Positions 7,197 through 14,839 of a stretch of 16,084 nt of DNA are shown one piece after another (within the stretch, counting starts at the first letter, position 1; the number at the start of each line of letters is the position of its first letter). The position numbers and the translations under genes are program-made. Source of the DNA: UBA6163 sp031411655 (GTDB lineage: Bacteria; Planctomycetota; Planctomycetia; Pirellulales; Pirellulaceae); NCBI GenBank assembly GCA_031411655.1, contig JANOBM010000064.1, positions 1-16,084 of the forward strand, read 5' to 3'. The notes beneath the pieces were generated by a model. It made no database searches, was not told where the DNA came from, and worked only from the letters and a program-made list of their open reading frames with translations.

Positions 7197-8774
7197 TCAT
7201 GCTCGGTTGGCAATGTGACTGAACGAAGCGGCCATAATCGCGGAAACGGAGAATTCATGACGACCGAAATGGGCAACCATTCGTCCGGCCGACATTACCG
7301 CAATCGCGTCGCAGTGATCAAGTAACTCGTCTAGATCGCTTGATACCATCACTGCTGCGTTTCCTAAAGCCACATGCTTCTGAATCAATTGATGGATTCG
7401 GCGTCGAGACTCGATATCAATGCCGCGAGTTGGTTCGTCGAGTAGCAAAACGCACGTATCGCGAAGCAGCCATTTACCCAAGACAATCTTTTGCTGATTG
7501 CCGCCGCTCAGTTCGTCTACTCGTTGATCTACCGATTGGCATTTTGCAGCGACGCAACTCACAATCTCGTCTGTCTTGGCAAGTTCGCGACTGGCAGAAA
7601 CAAAACCGAAGTTTGCAAACTGGCCGAGCGATGCCAAAGAGAGGTTCGTCTTAACGGTTTGAGAGAGCAACAATCCGTCGTGCTTTCGTTCCTCCGTAAC
7701 GAGACCAAGGCCGCTAAGGACTGCCTGCCGGGGATGTGAGAATGGGTTATGTTCTTCCTCTGCCATCACTGCCAACTTCCCGCGTGCACCAAAATCGGCG
7801 CCGAATATAGCCCGAAGTAATTCCGATCGGCCTGAACCCACCAAGCCGGTAATACCCAGTCGCTGCCCTCGTCGCACCTCAAAAGAAACGTCCTGAACGA
7901 GCGGACCGCTGGATAGGTGCGACACGCGCAACGCTATCCCGTTTTCAAAACAGTAATCGTTAGCGACATTGGCGCGAACTGACGAACTATTCGCCGGTGT
8001 TCTGGATTCTCCTTCCGGTAAATTTCTTTCAGTGGACGTTTTCTTTGCGCCGCGAGTCATGTGCGCAACGATCTGTTCCGCACTCGAACTAGATACCGGT
8101 GCGGTACAAATAACTTCACCATCTCGCAATACAGTTAAACGATCACACAAGCTACTGATCTCATCCAATCGGTGGCTGATGTAAATCATGCTAATACCAC
8201 GGCTTCGCATTTCGCGAAGACTTTTGAAAAGCCTCTCGGTTTCATGGTTGGTGAGCGCCGCAGTGGGCTCGTCGAGTATCAATAGCCGGCAATCACGCGA
8301 CAAAGCACTTGCAATTTCGATCAACTGGCGCACGCCGACGCCGAGCGATTCGGTGAGATCGCTTGGGTCTATTTCACTTAACCCGACCTTGTCGAGGGCA
8401 ACGGTTGCAAGCTCGCGTAACCGCTTGCGATCGATGAAACCGAAGCGACTGGGTAATCGATTAAAAAAGAGATTTTCGGCAACAGAAAGGGTTCCGATCA
8501 GGTTTAGCTCTTGCTGAACGATTTGAACCCCGGCTTGTTCCGCATCCGACTTATGCCGCGGCGCATACTCGGCACCGTCCAACATCATCGCCCCGGATGA
8601 AGCTGGCACGAGTCCTGCAATAATTCGAGACAATGTGCTCTTCCCCGCTCCATTGGCTCCAATGAGAGCATGGATCTCGCCAGGGGCCACGTTCAGTGAA
8701 ACACGATGCAGTACCGGAGTCGCGTACGACTTGGATATGCAATCGATTTGAAGTCGATTGGGAACATTGCTCAC
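7197..8774 (-). CDS. rbsA: Ribose-type ABC transporter ATP-binding protein (RbsA-like)
   Basis: This is a 525-residue ATPase with two fused nucleotide-binding domains, as in RbsA, XylG and MglA; it energises sugar import through RbsC. Domain 1 has Walker A GANGAGKST at 39-47 and Walker B LLILDEPT at 164-171. Domain 2 has the degenerate Walker A GLVGSGRSE at 310-318 (normal for this family), signature LSGGNQQ at 422-428 and Walker B LLLDEPTRG at 443-451. The gene starts with GTG in a GTGA overlap with the rbsB stop codon, indicating translational coupling. The linker between the domains (about 240-270) is long, polar and serine-rich. The sugar cannot be told from the ATPase alone; the ribokinase and nucleoside hydrolase next door point to ribose. 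Confidence 0.94.
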   Translation of the reverse strand: MSNVPNRLQIDCISKSYATPVLHRVSLNVAPGEIHALIGANGAGKSTLSRIIAGLVPASSGAMMLDGAEYAPRHKSDAEQAGVQIVQQELNLIGTLSVAENLFFNRLPSRFGFIDRKRLRELATVALDKVGLSEIDPSDLTESLGVGVRQLIEIASALSRDCRLLILDEPTAALTNHETERLFKSLREMRSRGISMIYISHRLDEISSLCDRLTVLRDGEVICTAPVSSSSAEQIVAHMTRGAKKTSTERNLPEGESRTPANSSSVRANVANDYCFENGIALRVSHLSSGPLVQDVSFEVRRGQRLGITGLVGSGRSELLRAIFGADFGARGKLAVMAEEEHNPFSHPRQAVLSGLGLVTEERKHDGLLLSQTVKTNLSLASLGQFANFGFVSASRELAKTDEIVSCVAAKCQSVDQRVDELSGGNQQKIVLGKWLLRDTCVLLLDEPTRGIDIESRRRIHQLIQKHVALGNAAVMVSSDLDELLDHCDAIAVMSAGRMVAHFGRHEFSVSAIMAASFSHIANRA

Positions 8775-9784
8775 GGCAGCGTTTCCGCAGTGACCAAATC
8801 GACTGGGGTTTCACGGTCGGCCACCACTGACTTGGGGTCAGCGATGAGCGCCAAAGCGTACTCAATTCCGTACACAGCAAGCTGGTCGCCATGTTGATCG
8901 GCAGTGGCCAATACCTGGCCATCACGAATGGCTTGGCGGACGGCCGTGATATTATCAAAGCCAACGATCTGAACTTTGGCGGTTCCACCATTTGCACTCG
9001 CATCAAGACCTGCCGCTTTCACCGCTGCGATGGCACCCAGAGCCATGCTATCGTTACACGCTAGGATTGCGCTCAACGTGGGATGTTCAGTGAGGATGGA
9101 TGAGGTGATTGCATTGGCTTGGCTCATTTCCCATTGGGCCGATTGTGATGTGACAATTTTTACGCCAGCGGCAAGCATGGCCTCTTGAAATCCGGCGGCT
9201 CTCTCTTGGCTATTGAAAGACGATTTGATTCCTTCTAGTATTGCAACCTCCGCATCTTTTGAGAGCCTGGACGCAAGGAAGTCGCCGACCGCTTTCGCAC
9301 CCTTCCGATTATCAGGCCCTACAAACGGAATCGTAATTCCTTCCTGTCTGAGCGTCTCTGCATCCAGACGATTGTCGATATTGACGACAATCAGCCCCGT
9401 TTCCTTCGCCCTCCTCAGTGCGGGAACCAGTGCCTTTGAGTCGGCGGGCGCGATGACAATCGCATCGACGCCACTGGCAATCATTTCTTCGACCAGGGCC
9501 ACTTGGCGACTCAAGTCACGTTCATCCTTGATTCCGTTTACGAGTAATTCGTATTGGGCCTGATGAGCGGATTGATGAGCTTTGGCACCATCCGACATGG
9601 TTGAAAAAAACTCGTTCGCTAGCGACTTCATGATAAGTGCGACTCTAGGCCGTTTCGCCTCTGACGAACCCGTCTGGGCCTGTGTTGGCTTATCCAGGTC
9701 CGTTTTAGTCGATGAGTTACAGCCGATAAAAAGTATGCCGAAAAGGCAGATGAGAAATGAAATAGGTAAAGCGAAAATCTTCAT
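8771..9784 (-). CDS. rbsB: Sugar-binding lipoprotein of the ribose-type ABC importer (RbsB-like)
   Basis: This is a 337-residue periplasmic binding protein of the RbsB/LacI fold. The N-terminus is a lipoprotein signal ending in LFIGC with Cys22 (Phe at -3 is slightly atypical), so it is probably membrane-anchored. Compared from memory with E. coli RbsB, most ribose contacts have counterparts: N57, F59, F60, D137, R195, N244, D277 and Q297. Two differ: the residue after D137 is Asn instead of Arg, and W218 stands where RbsB has Phe164. This supports an aldopyranose ligand, probably ribose, but a related sugar such as allose is possible. Its ATG lies in an ATGA overlap with the ribokinase stop codon, and its own stop overlaps the GTG of rbsA, so the three genes are tightly coupled. 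Confidence 0.9.
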   Translation of the reverse strand: MKIFALPISFLICLFGILFIGCNSSTKTDLDKPTQAQTGSSEAKRPRVALIMKSLANEFFSTMSDGAKAHQSAHQAQYELLVNGIKDERDLSRQVALVEEMIASGVDAIVIAPADSKALVPALRRAKETGLIVVNIDNRLDAETLRQEGITIPFVGPDNRKGAKAVGDFLASRLSKDAEVAILEGIKSSFNSQERAAGFQEAMLAAGVKIVTSQSAQWEMSQANAITSSILTEHPTLSAILACNDSMALGAIAAVKAAGLDASANGGTAKVQIVGFDNITAVRQAIRDGQVLATADQHGDQLAVYGIEYALALIADPKSVVADRETPVDLVTAETLP

Positions 9785-10716
9785 TTGGCGGTCCGTTGGA
9801 GGAGCGATACGACATCGCGGCGTGAGGGAAGGGATGGCTGGGCGCCGTGGACGGAAGCGGCTAGCGCTCCCGCAGCACAGGAAAAAAACATTGCTTGGTC
9901 GACTGAGTTAGACTCGATCCAGCAGACGGCAAACGCGGCGGCAAAGGCATCGCCTGCAGCGGTCGTATCAACCGCATCGATGGCAAACGCATCCCGCCAA
10001 GTACATGTGGATCCGTCGCAGACGATTGCGCCCTCACCCCCTAATGTCACGATCGCCAAACGCACGCCTCGCGAACAAAGATCCGCGGCAGCGGACTTCG
10101 CCTCATCGATCGTGTTGACATGGCGTCCAAGAATCACAGCGGCTTCGGATTGATTGGGACACATCACGTCGACGTTAAACAGTTCGGCTGGAAACTCTTT
10201 AGGAGCTGGAGCGGGATCAAGAAGAACGGGTACTCCATGGGCACGTGCAATCGCAGCGGCGTGAACTGCTGTGACCAATGGGATTTCGAGTTGTAACAGC
10301 AAGATATCCGCATTTTGGATAACTGCTTCAAACATGTCGACATCGTTTGGTGTCAGTAAACCATTCGAATTGGGAACCACCATGATTTGGTTCTGACCAT
10401 TGTCTTGGACACCAATCACAGCAACACCGCTTGCAATCGAAGCGGTTGTTAACACGGACGACGTATCGACGCCATTTGAATGCAGCCCGGACAAGAGTTT
10501 TGATGCAAAAGAGTCGTCCCCAACGCGTCCAATCATGTTGACTTTAGCGCCCAACCGCGATGCCGCAACGGCCTGGTTTGCCCCCTTTCCACCAGGTACC
10601 TCGGTGGAACTTCTGGCTAGAATCGTTTCTCCCGGTCTAGGCAACGATTCACATCGGACGACCAAGTCCATGTTGATCGACCCAACGACCACGATTCGAG
10701 GCGAGTTGCCTTTCAT
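9781..10716 (-). CDS. rbsK: Ribokinase
   Basis: This is a 311-residue PfkB-family sugar kinase that phosphorylates D-ribose at O5 with ATP in the cytoplasm. The N-terminal substrate region has VVVGSINMDLVV at 9-20 and the PfkB signature GGKGANQAVAASRLGA at 42-57, both characteristic of ribokinase. The second signature DTTAAGD at 250-256 holds the catalytic base D256 and the anion hole. The length matches E. coli RbsK (309). It begins 81 bases after the nucleoside hydrolase stop codon; that gap shows no terminator or clear promoter. Its stop codon overlaps the rbsB start in an ATGA junction. The context, between a nucleoside hydrolase and a ribose-type importer, makes ribose the likely substrate. 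Deoxyribose cannot be excluded. Confidence 0.94.
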   Translation of the reverse strand: MKGNSPRIVVVGSINMDLVVRCESLPRPGETILARSSTEVPGGKGANQAVAASRLGAKVNMIGRVGDDSFASKLLSGLHSNGVDTSSVLTTASIASGVAVIGVQDNGQNQIMVVPNSNGLLTPNDVDMFEAVIQNADILLLQLEIPLVTAVHAAAIARAHGVPVLLDPAPAPKEFPAELFNVDVMCPNQSEAAVILGRHVNTIDEAKSAAADLCSRGVRLAIVTLGGEGAIVCDGSTCTWRDAFAIDAVDTTAAGDAFAAAFAVCWIESNSVDQAMFFSCAAGALAASVHGAQPSLPSRRDVVSLLQRTAK

Positions 10717-10797
10717 TTGTAATTTCCGTCAGAAGGTGCCACACGTCTCGACGGCTGGTGCCGAAACGAAATCATAAAGAGCGTTATCGGCTGGCGT

Positions 10798-11838
10798 TCA
10801 TTGCGGCGGCTGGCTGGATAACAGTTGCAACGCTTCAAGAATACGAGCATGTCCGTTGGATGGGATCTTAAGATAGCGGTGTTGTCCGGAATCCTTCCGT
10901 TCAAAGGTCGTCAGTCCATCATCCTTGACTGTTACGCTTCCAGGATCCGAAAGATCGAAATATGCGCTGTCCGGTCGAATCGCAAGCAACACGCTTGTGA
11001 GGTCCCACGTCGGACGATTTTCATTCGGTTGGCAGTAGAGACGATAAGCATCGCGTAGCGGGTGATGTTCTGCATAGCGATAATCACGGTCGATGCTTAC
11101 GACTGGATAGCCTAGCGCGAGTCCTATTTCAAACCCACTCCAATAAATCGGCGTTGGCCACTCCGATGCGAGACGTTTCGCCGACGGAATATCCTCGACC
11201 ACGTTGTATTCTTTATGGTCGTAAAGCTTTCCTTCCCCGCCGGTAATCTGCGTGAAGGCTCCCGCCATCACCGATAACATTCGAACCTTCGCTTTGACCA
11301 AGTCTTTGCCATTGAGTTGACTGATTTCGTCTGGCGACGAAGCCAACAGACCGGCGAGATTGGTTGAAAATCCAACTTGAGCGATTACTACCGTCCCATC
11401 TGACGACCCCGCGAGCGCCTTACGGAGTACCTTTACTGCGTCTGGTGCGTCTTTTCCGGAACGGAGATCATGCGGATAACGAAAAGTCCCATCGTCTGTT
11501 TTTTCAGCGAGGCCATTAAATTTTCCTTGATCGGGCGTGAGGCCGCTGCGGCAAACTCCGATCGGTACATCGCCACGGCCATAGAAAGTGTTGACCGCGT
11601 CTGTGAATGCGGACGCAAGCGGATGATCCTTTGTGATCGTGACGGCAATTAACTTGCATTCACCCCGGGATTCCAAAGCATGAATCATTCCAAGGGCAAG
11701 TACATCGTCGACATCATTGCCAATATCGGTATCAAAAATCAACGGCACGGCGGGCGTTTCACCGTGAGCAGAATAATCAGTCAGCAAGCCCACCAGAATG
11801 CAGGCGAGTAATATGCGAGATCTTCTCATGAGGCGCAT
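10798..11838 (-). CDS. Exported nucleoside hydrolase (IUNH family)
   Basis: This protein hydrolyses the N-glycosidic bond of ribonucleosides to ribose and free base. From the ATG at 11838 it is 346 residues. Residues 1-26 form a Sec signal peptide (MRRSRILLACILVGLL core), so it should act outside the cytoplasm, unlike the familiar cytosolic members. The calcium- and ribose-binding signature DTDIGNDVDD is at 36-45, a KEYN motif (210-212) matches the ribose-binding Glu/Asn pair, and the final metal-site Asp is D279. The residue before D279 is Trp, where the CU/IU-type enzymes have the catalytic His. An in-frame TTG at 11901 overlaps the regulator's stop codon and would add 21 residues before the signal peptide; the ATG is preferred because it gives a normal signal peptide. 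No Shine-Dalgarno is seen at either. It is the second gene of the operon. Confidence 0.88.
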   Translation of the reverse strand: MRLMRRSRILLACILVGLLTDYSAHGETPAVPLIFDTDIGNDVDDVLALGMIHALESRGECKLIAVTITKDHPLASAFTDAVNTFYGRGDVPIGVCRSGLTPDQGKFNGLAEKTDDGTFRYPHDLRSGKDAPDAVKVLRKALAGSSDGTVVIAQVGFSTNLAGLLASSPDEISQLNGKDLVKAKVRMLSVMAGAFTQITGGEGKLYDHKEYNVVEDIPSAKRLASEWPTPIYWSGFEIGLALGYPVVSIDRDYRYAEHHPLRDAYRLYCQPNENRPTWDLTSVLLAIRPDSAYFDLSDPGSVTVKDDGLTTFERKDSGQHRYLKIPSNGHARILEALQLLSSQPPQ

Positions 11839-11897
11839 CACAGTTTGGTGTTTTGGAAAGAGTGGTAAAACGAAGAAAGGTAGATTGGTAGGAGCGG

Positions 11898-12941
11898 TCA
11901 ATGGACGGTGGCGATGGAATGCCTTTCCACCACCTTTGCTGGGATTCGATGAAGGGTTTTAGGGAGACGCTTGCCGGAATGAATTTGATCGATCAGCAGC
12001 TTTGCCGCCACTTGGCCCAGTTCTTTGACATCTTGTGTCGCAGTGGTCAGGGGTGTCTCCAGAAACTCGATAAATGGATGGTCGTCAAACGCCACAAGCG
12101 ATATGTCCTTAGGAACGGATAGGCCTCGGCACCGGATCGCTTGCAGCGCTCCTAAAGCATTTTGGTTACTCATCGCAAAGACGGCAGTGAGATCCAAAAA
12201 TGTGTCGAGTAATTGCTCGCAGGCGTTTCGACCGGAGGCAATAGTGAACTGATCACCAGCGATCAAATGAGGATCAAAAGGGATACGGTATTTGCGCAAT
12301 GCCTCACGGTAGCCTGCAATTCGCTCGCGGCATGGCGCTGTACCGGGTAATCCTTGTAGCACGCCAATTCTTCGGTGCCCGTGTGAAACCAACCGGGAGA
12401 TCAGTTCGTTCGTTGCGGTGCGATGGTCCGTCGTTACGGAGATGATGTCGCTTCTTGAAACACGCTGCTGAATGCGGTCCACCACGATGATCGGTAGTTG
12501 AGTCTGATGGATGCCTTGAAGATGGGAAAATTCGATGCCGATCGGGCAAATAATGATTCCTTCGACTTGGCGCCCTTGAAGTTGCTTGAGAAGCGTTTTC
12601 TCCCGGACAACCGAGTCGCAACTGTCACTTAGCACCACCGAAAGGCCGTTGTCGGAAGCGGCACGGGTGATTTCATGTGCAATCGCCGAGAAAAAAGCAT
12701 TACTGATGTCGGGCACGAGGACACCAATCAACCCTGTTTTTTTGAGGCGTAGCGATCTGGCAACCTGACTTGGCACGAACCCCAATTCGTTAGCTCGCCG
12801 GCAAATCAAGTCCACGGTAGGTTGGCTTATGCGATAGGCTTCCGCTTTCCCCGCAAGTGCTCGGGAGACCGTGGAGACGCTTACTCCCGTCGCTGCCGCA
12901 ACATCACGCAAAGTCGTCGTGCTGGGGATGCTCGATGCCAT
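11898..12941 (-). CDS. LacI-family transcriptional regulator, probable RbsR-type repressor
   Basis: This is a 347-residue LacI/GalR-family DNA-binding protein. The N-terminal helix-turn-helix covers about 10-31 (LRDVAAATGVSVSTVSRALA), followed by the hinge helix near 56-68 (SQVARSLRLKKTG) and a periplasmic-binding-protein-like effector domain with VVDR near 153-156 and the C-terminal AFDDHPFIEFLETPLTT motif. It is the first gene of the ribose/nucleoside operon, and a perfect 18-bp palindrome of LacI-family type lies 33 bases before its ATG, so it probably represses its own operon and is released by ribose or a derivative. The effector is inferred from the neighbours, not read from the protein. 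The next gene's signal-peptide ATG is 59 bases downstream. Confidence 0.93.
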   Translation of the reverse strand: MASSIPSTTTLRDVAAATGVSVSTVSRALAGKAEAYRISQPTVDLICRRANELGFVPSQVARSLRLKKTGLIGVLVPDISNAFFSAIAHEITRAASDNGLSVVLSDSCDSVVREKTLLKQLQGRQVEGIIICPIGIEFSHLQGIHQTQLPIIVVDRIQQRVSRSDIISVTTDHRTATNELISRLVSHGHRRIGVLQGLPGTAPCRERIAGYREALRKYRIPFDPHLIAGDQFTIASGRNACEQLLDTFLDLTAVFAMSNQNALGALQAIRCRGLSVPKDISLVAFDDHPFIEFLETPLTTATQDVKELGQVAAKLLIDQIHSGKRLPKTLHRIPAKVVERHSIATVH

Positions 12942-12974
12942 CTTGAAACCGAGGGGGTCAACTTTTAAAGCCTG

Positions 12975-12992
12975 AGCACAAACGTTTGTGCT
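12975..12992. promoter_or_regulatory. Operator for the LacI-type regulator (18-bp perfect palindrome)
   Basis: AGCACAAACGTTTGTGCT reads identically on both strands and has the central CG within AAACGTTT that is typical of LacI/GalR-family operators. It lies 33 bases upstream of the regulator ATG and 6 bases downstream of a candidate -10 box, the place where a repressor would block transcription start. It is 271 bases from the divergent sulfatase start, so control of that gene is possible but less likely. Confidence 0.82.
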
Positions 12993-12998
12993 TAGGGA

Positions 12999-13026
12999 AT
13001 TTAATCATCTGCGGCGGACGATGCAA
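12999..13026 (-). promoter_or_regulatory. Weak candidate promoter of the LacI/nucleoside-hydrolase/rbs operon
   Basis: Read on the minus strand, TTGCAT (13026-13021) and TTAAAT (13004-12999) are 16 bases apart, with 3 and 4 consensus matches respectively. The base match is poor, but the position immediately before the operator palindrome fits a repressed start site. Confidence 0.3.
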
Positions 13027-13263
13027 TCGGTAATGCGACACGGATGCGACGGCGGTGACGGGATAGAAGGACCAATCCAAAAATCAATAGCCGCTTCGGT
13101 GCTAGCCGCGGATCTCTTCGGTTTTCGGATAGGTTCTTAAATGAAAAACGTTGAGCGTATCACCAAGAAGCGTTTCGCCGCGCCTGGCTCGAAGCTCTCG
13201 CGATATACTCAATGCTCAATGAACGCCCAACCGAAGCCTCCTATTCGCTAACGATCAATAAGC

Positions 13264-14823
13264 ATGAACTCGACAACCAAAATCACATTGCGCGAGGTCT
13301 TGGTCATTGTTTGGGCGTTCTGCCAATGGAGCGAATCGGGGGCCGCACATAGCGCCGGACCTGAGCGCCCCAACGTGGTTGTTTTCCTTGTTGACGACAT
13401 GGGCGTGATGGACACTTCGCTGCCGTTTTTGACCGACGGGAACGGTTTGCCCAAGCGATACCCGCTTAACGACTTTTATCGCACACCGAACATGGAGAGG
13501 CTGGCATATCAAGGAATTCGGTTCAACCAGTTTTGTGCAATGAGCGTTTGTTCGCCGACTCGAATTTCGATCATGACCGGTCAAAACGCAGCCCGGCATC
13601 GGACAACCAATTGGATCAACCCTGACCAAGACAATGCCGGTCCGAGCGGTCCTCCTGACTGGAATTGGCGAGGCCTTGCAGATAGCGATGTGACGCTCGC
13701 GAGACTCCTGCAAGCCAATGGTTACCGTACGATTCATGTCGGAAAGGGCCATTTTGGCCCTCGTGATTCGATGGGTGCAGAACCCAAGAATCTCGGCTTC
13801 GATGTCAACGTTGGTGGCTGCTCGATCGGTCAACCAGGAAGTTATTTCGCCCAGCAAAATTATGATCGTCAGGGTAAACGATCGCAGCACGCCGTTCCTC
13901 ATCTGGAGAAATATCACGGCAGCCAAACCTTTCTCACCGAAGCGCTCACCCTAGAGGCGAACGCAAGTGTCTCCGAAGCGGTCGCGGCGAAACAACCGTT
14001 TTTTCTGTACTTCGCGCATTATGCAGTTCATGGACCCTTCGATTCTGATCCTCGGTTCGCCGATCATTACGAGCCGATCAGCGACAAGCCCAAGTTGGCG
14101 AAGTCGTTTGCGACGCTTATCGAGGGCATGGACAAATCGCTTGGAGATGTGATGGATCACTTGGAAGCCTTGGGGGTTGCCGATGAGACACTGATCTTCA
14201 TGCTTGGCGATAATGGTTCCGATGCGCCCCTAGGGCCTGAGCACGTCGTTGCCTGTGCCGCACCGCTGCGTGGAAAAAAAGGATCACACTATGAAGGAGG
14301 CACGCGAGTACCGTTCATCGCGTCGTGGGCAACTCCAAATTTAAAGTCTTTGAATCAATTGCGATTACCGATATCTCAGGGTGCGATTCAAGTCCAACAA
14401 GCTTCCGTCATTGATCTTTTTCCAACGATTCTTGGGATAACGGATACACAATCGCCCAAGGGGCATGTTGTAGACGGCGAGAAATTAGACAACCTGTTAA
14501 GTGGTGTGCCTGATCCTTCGCGGGCGGAAAGCTTTTTAATGCATTATCCCCACGCACCGCATCGTAGCGACTATTGGACAAGTTTTCGCGATGGCCCATG
14601 GAAAGTAATCTATCATTATTTCCCGTCTTCTGTCTCGGAAGGTTCGCATTACCAATTGTTCCATCTCGGGCGTGACCCTTTTGAACAACAAAACGTTGCG
14701 ACCTCCGAGCCCGCTGAGCTTCGCCGAATGATGGAAAGGCTTCGTGATTCACTTCGTGACCACGAAGCCCTGTACCCCTTGGCTGAAGACGGTAAGACAA
14801 CGCTTGAGCCGATAGTACCCTAA
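13264..14823 (+). CDS. Exported arylsulfatase-like sulfatase
   Basis: This is a 519-residue S1-type sulfatase. A signal peptide covers about 1-31 (hydrophobic VLVIVWAFC core, probable cleavage in the GAAHSA region). The metal-binding pair D44-D45 lies in VVVFLVDDMG, and the formylglycine motif is C96-S-P-T-R100. Further active-site candidates are K161 and H163 in HVGKGHFG, H256 in AVHGPF, D316-N317 in GDNGSD, and K338 or K339 in RGKKGSHYEGG. The C-terminal YQLFHLGRDPFEQQNVA is the usual closing signature. It is of standard length without the HEAT extension of the second sulfatase and looks closest to arylsulfatase A/GALNS-type proteins, so it acts on an O-sulfate ester, but the substrate is not known. 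It stands alone on the plus strand, divergent from the rbs operon and convergent with the DUF1501 gene 16 bases away. No Shine-Dalgarno is visible before the ATG. Confidence 0.92.
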   Translation: MNSTTKITLREVLVIVWAFCQWSESGAAHSAGPERPNVVVFLVDDMGVMDTSLPFLTDGNGLPKRYPLNDFYRTPNMERLAYQGIRFNQFCAMSVCSPTRISIMTGQNAARHRTTNWINPDQDNAGPSGPPDWNWRGLADSDVTLARLLQANGYRTIHVGKGHFGPRDSMGAEPKNLGFDVNVGGCSIGQPGSYFAQQNYDRQGKRSQHAVPHLEKYHGSQTFLTEALTLEANASVSEAVAAKQPFFLYFAHYAVHGPFDSDPRFADHYEPISDKPKLAKSFATLIEGMDKSLGDVMDHLEALGVADETLIFMLGDNGSDAPLGPEHVVACAAPLRGKKGSHYEGGTRVPFIASWATPNLKSLNQLRLPISQGAIQVQQASVIDLFPTILGITDTQSPKGHVVDGEKLDNLLSGVPDPSRAESFLMHYPHAPHRSDYWTSFRDGPWKVIYHYFPSSVSEGSHYQLFHLGRDPFEQQNVATSEPAELRRMMERLRDSLRDHEALYPLAEDGKTTLEPIVP

Positions 14824-14839
14824 GCGATGAAATTCCTGA

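Larger units (their letters stand above)
12942..13263. other. Divergent intergenic region between the operon and the third sulfatase
   Basis: This 322-base gap separates the minus-strand LacI/rbs operon from the plus-strand sulfatase at 13264. The left third holds the palindromic operator (12975-12992) and a weak minus-strand promoter candidate. On the sulfatase side, TATACT at 13204-13209 matches a -10 box at 5 of 6 positions, but no matching -35 box is visible. A 36-codon open frame (13141-13251) lies just before the sulfatase; it has no recognisable homologue and is not called as a gene. No RNA gene or repeat was recognised. Confidence 0.6.

Noticed and set aside
7190..7276. N-terminal extension of the permease frame to 7276
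   Set aside because: It lies inside the 3' end of the ATPase gene and gives 29 residues not expected in RbsC; the ATG at 7189 gives the normal length.
11839..11901. TTG start of the nucleoside hydrolase overlapping the regulator stop
   Set aside because: It would place 21 extra residues before an otherwise normal signal peptide; kept only as an alternative.
13255..13926. 223-codon minus-strand frame opposite the third sulfatase
   Set aside because: It covers the catalytic N-terminal half of an evident sulfatase and resembles no known protein.
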